Both the position numbers and the translations under genes were made by a program. Positions 6,989-7,686 of a stretch of DNA of 7,686 nucleotides are shown here, piece after piece (the first letter of the stretch is position 1; every line of letters begins with the position of its first letter). The DNA comes from Oscillospiraceae bacterium. GTDB taxonomy: Bacteria > Bacillota > Clostridia > Oscillospirales > Oscillospiraceae. The stretch is taken from NCBI GenBank assembly GCA_017558545.1, contig JAFYUG010000377.1, forward strand, positions 1-7,686, in the 5' to 3' direction. Below the pieces are notes generated by a model that saw only the letters and a list, made by a program, of their open reading frames with translations, did not search any database and was not told where the DNA came from.

Positions 6989-7555
6989 ATGTCTCACGAA
7001 ACTAAAAAAATGGCCAATCCCGGCCCTCTCGGCCTTCTTGGCTTTGGTATGACTACTGTACTTCTCAACCTGCATAACGCAGGCTTCCTGCCCCTTTCCA
7101 TCGTCATCGTTGCTATGGGTATCGCCCTTGGCGGTCTTGCCCAGATTATCGCCGGTATCCGTGAGCTTTGCCAGGGTAACACCTTTGCAGGCACCGCTTT
7201 CACCGCTTACGGCCTCTTCTGGTGGTCTCTCGTTCTCATTTGGACCAATCCCTTTGCCGAAGCTGGCATCGAAAACGGCAGCAAGGTTGCTATTGCCTGG
7301 TATCTGCTTCTCTGGGGCGTTTTCACCCTCTTCATGTTCATCGGCACTCTGAAGCATAACCGCGCAACTCAGGTCGTTTTCGGCTCTCTCACCGTGCTCT
7401 TCATGCTCCTTGCTCTCGGTGATTTCACCGGCGTTCACGCCATCACCACCGTTGCAGGCTATGTTGGCATCTTCTGCGGCCTTTCCGCTATTTATAGCGC
7501 CATGGGTCAGATTCTCAATGCTGAATACGGTAAGAGAGTTCTTCCTCTCGGCTAA
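6989..7555 (+). CDS. satP: Acetate/succinate transporter, GPR1/FUN34/YaaH (SatP) family
   Basis: This is a small six-helix inner membrane carrier or channel for acetate, and in E. coli also succinate. The 188 residues equal the E. coli SatP length. The family signature NPGPLGLLGFGMTT (10-23) is followed by LLNLHNAG, then GNTFAGTAFTAYGLFWW (63-79), which contributes the narrow hydrophobic constriction, then WGVFTLFMFIGTLK (109-122), GQILNAEYGKRVLPLG at the C terminus, and helices between. Start ATG has GGAGGA six bases upstream. A perfect TATAAT promoter precedes it and a strong hairpin follows, so it is monocistronic. Ile codons are mostly ATC with no ATA, Leu mostly CTC/CTT, and Thr ACC, the bias of a highly expressed gene. 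The preceding deoC makes acetaldehyde, which can be oxidised to acetate, but the link is only by adjacency. Confidence 0.95.
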   Translation: MSHETKKMANPGPLGLLGFGMTTVLLNLHNAGFLPLSIVIVAMGIALGGLAQIIAGIRELCQGNTFAGTAFTAYGLFWWSLVLIWTNPFAEAGIENGSKVAIAWYLLLWGVFTLFMFIGTLKHNRATQVVFGSLTVLFMLLALGDFTGVHAITTVAGYVGIFCGLSAIYSAMGQILNAEYGKRVLPLG

Positions 7556-7576
7556 GATAATTACTAAGATAATTAC
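7553..7576 (+). repeat. Tandem 12-bp direct repeat across the satP stop codon
   Basis: TAAGATAATTAC occurs twice in immediate succession (7553-7564 and 7565-7576). The first copy begins with the satP stop codon, and the second supplies another in-frame TAA. It looks like a replication-slippage duplication. Confidence 0.9.
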
Positions 7577-7579
7577 ATA

Positions 7580-7617
7580 GAAAAATCCGTTTTCCAAATT
7601 AGGAAAACGGATTTTTC
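7580..7617 (+). terminator. Intrinsic terminator of satP, possibly bidirectional
   Basis: GAAAAATCCGTTTTCC (7580-7595) is perfectly complementary to GGAAAACGGATTTTTC (7602-7617), a 16-bp stem with a six-base loop (AAATTA). The T tract lies in the 3' arm (7612-7616), and the matching A run in the 5' arm would serve the opposite strand. Confidence 0.8.
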
Positions 7618-7686
7618 AGCCTGTCAAAAAACTATGCTGCCATCTTACGAGATAGAGTAGCGGGGGCGTGTGTAGGGGGCAAAGGG
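7618..7686. other. Unassigned G-rich window end
   Basis: After the satP terminator the last 69 bases show no start codon with a ribosome binding site and no reading frame I recognise on either strand. The final 25 bases are G-rich on the plus strand, with runs at 7662-7666, 7675-7679 and 7684-7686. It may be the edge of a gene or repeat that continues outside. Confidence 0.4.

Noticed and set aside
6911..7597. 228-codon minus-strand open frame over satP
   Set aside because: It is antisense to satP, its sequence is low-complexity and charged with no family resemblance, and it runs through the satP promoter and terminator.
7622..7627. Minus-strand TTGACA near the right edge as a -35 box
   Set aside because: At 16-18 bp downstream on that strand there is no -10-like box (TCCTAA only), and it would fire straight into the satP hairpin.

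Overview
The window reads as chromosomal DNA from a Gram-positive, probably anaerobic gut-type Clostridia (Oscillospiraceae/Ruminococcaceae-like). The basis is the murA-ftsQ-ftsZ order without ftsA, strong AGGAGG-type ribosome binding sites, short gaps closed by hairpin-plus-T terminators, and protein sequences of Firmicutes type (FtsZ, a DUF5058-type membrane protein, a tandem OB-fold protein). The genus cannot be fixed from this sequence. I see no transposase, integrase, phage gene, tRNA, rRNA or CRISPR array.

Layout. (1) Positions 1-3074 are a division and cell-wall cluster. The 3' three quarters of murA (its 5' end lies outside the window) is followed by ftsQ (divIB), then a near-consensus sigma-A promoter and ftsZ, closed by a terminator. 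(2) Positions 3075-4576 hold a two-gene unit of polytopic membrane proteins. The first is DUF5058-like. The second is an unnamed membrane protein whose ribosome binding site overlaps the first gene's stop codon. A perfect 13-bp hairpin terminator closes the unit. (3) Positions 4577-5451 hold a YihY/BrkB-family membrane protein whose 3' end overlaps by 26 bp the convergent gene that follows. (4) Positions 5426-6034, minus strand, encode a 202-residue protein with two SSB-like OB folds. (5) Positions 6035-6187 are a divergent intergenic region with an extended -10 promoter for deoC (deoxyribose-phosphate aldolase), which ends in a GNRA-loop terminator. (6) A consensus TTGATT-17-TATAAT promoter then drives satP, an acetate/succinate transporter, ended by a 16-bp perfect hairpin. 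(7) The last ~70 bp hold no recognisable gene and turn G-rich.

How the genes fit together. MurA makes a peptidoglycan precursor, while FtsQ and FtsZ build the divisome, so the first block is a coherent wall and division operon. DeoC releases acetaldehyde and glyceraldehyde-3-phosphate from deoxynucleoside breakdown. SatP moves acetate or succinate. The two are separately promoted but both look highly expressed from their codon use. The least understood part is the DUF5058-like pair, which looks like an obligate two-subunit membrane complex, plausibly a transporter of unknown substrate. It is the best candidate here for an undescribed system, although the evidence is context and topology only.
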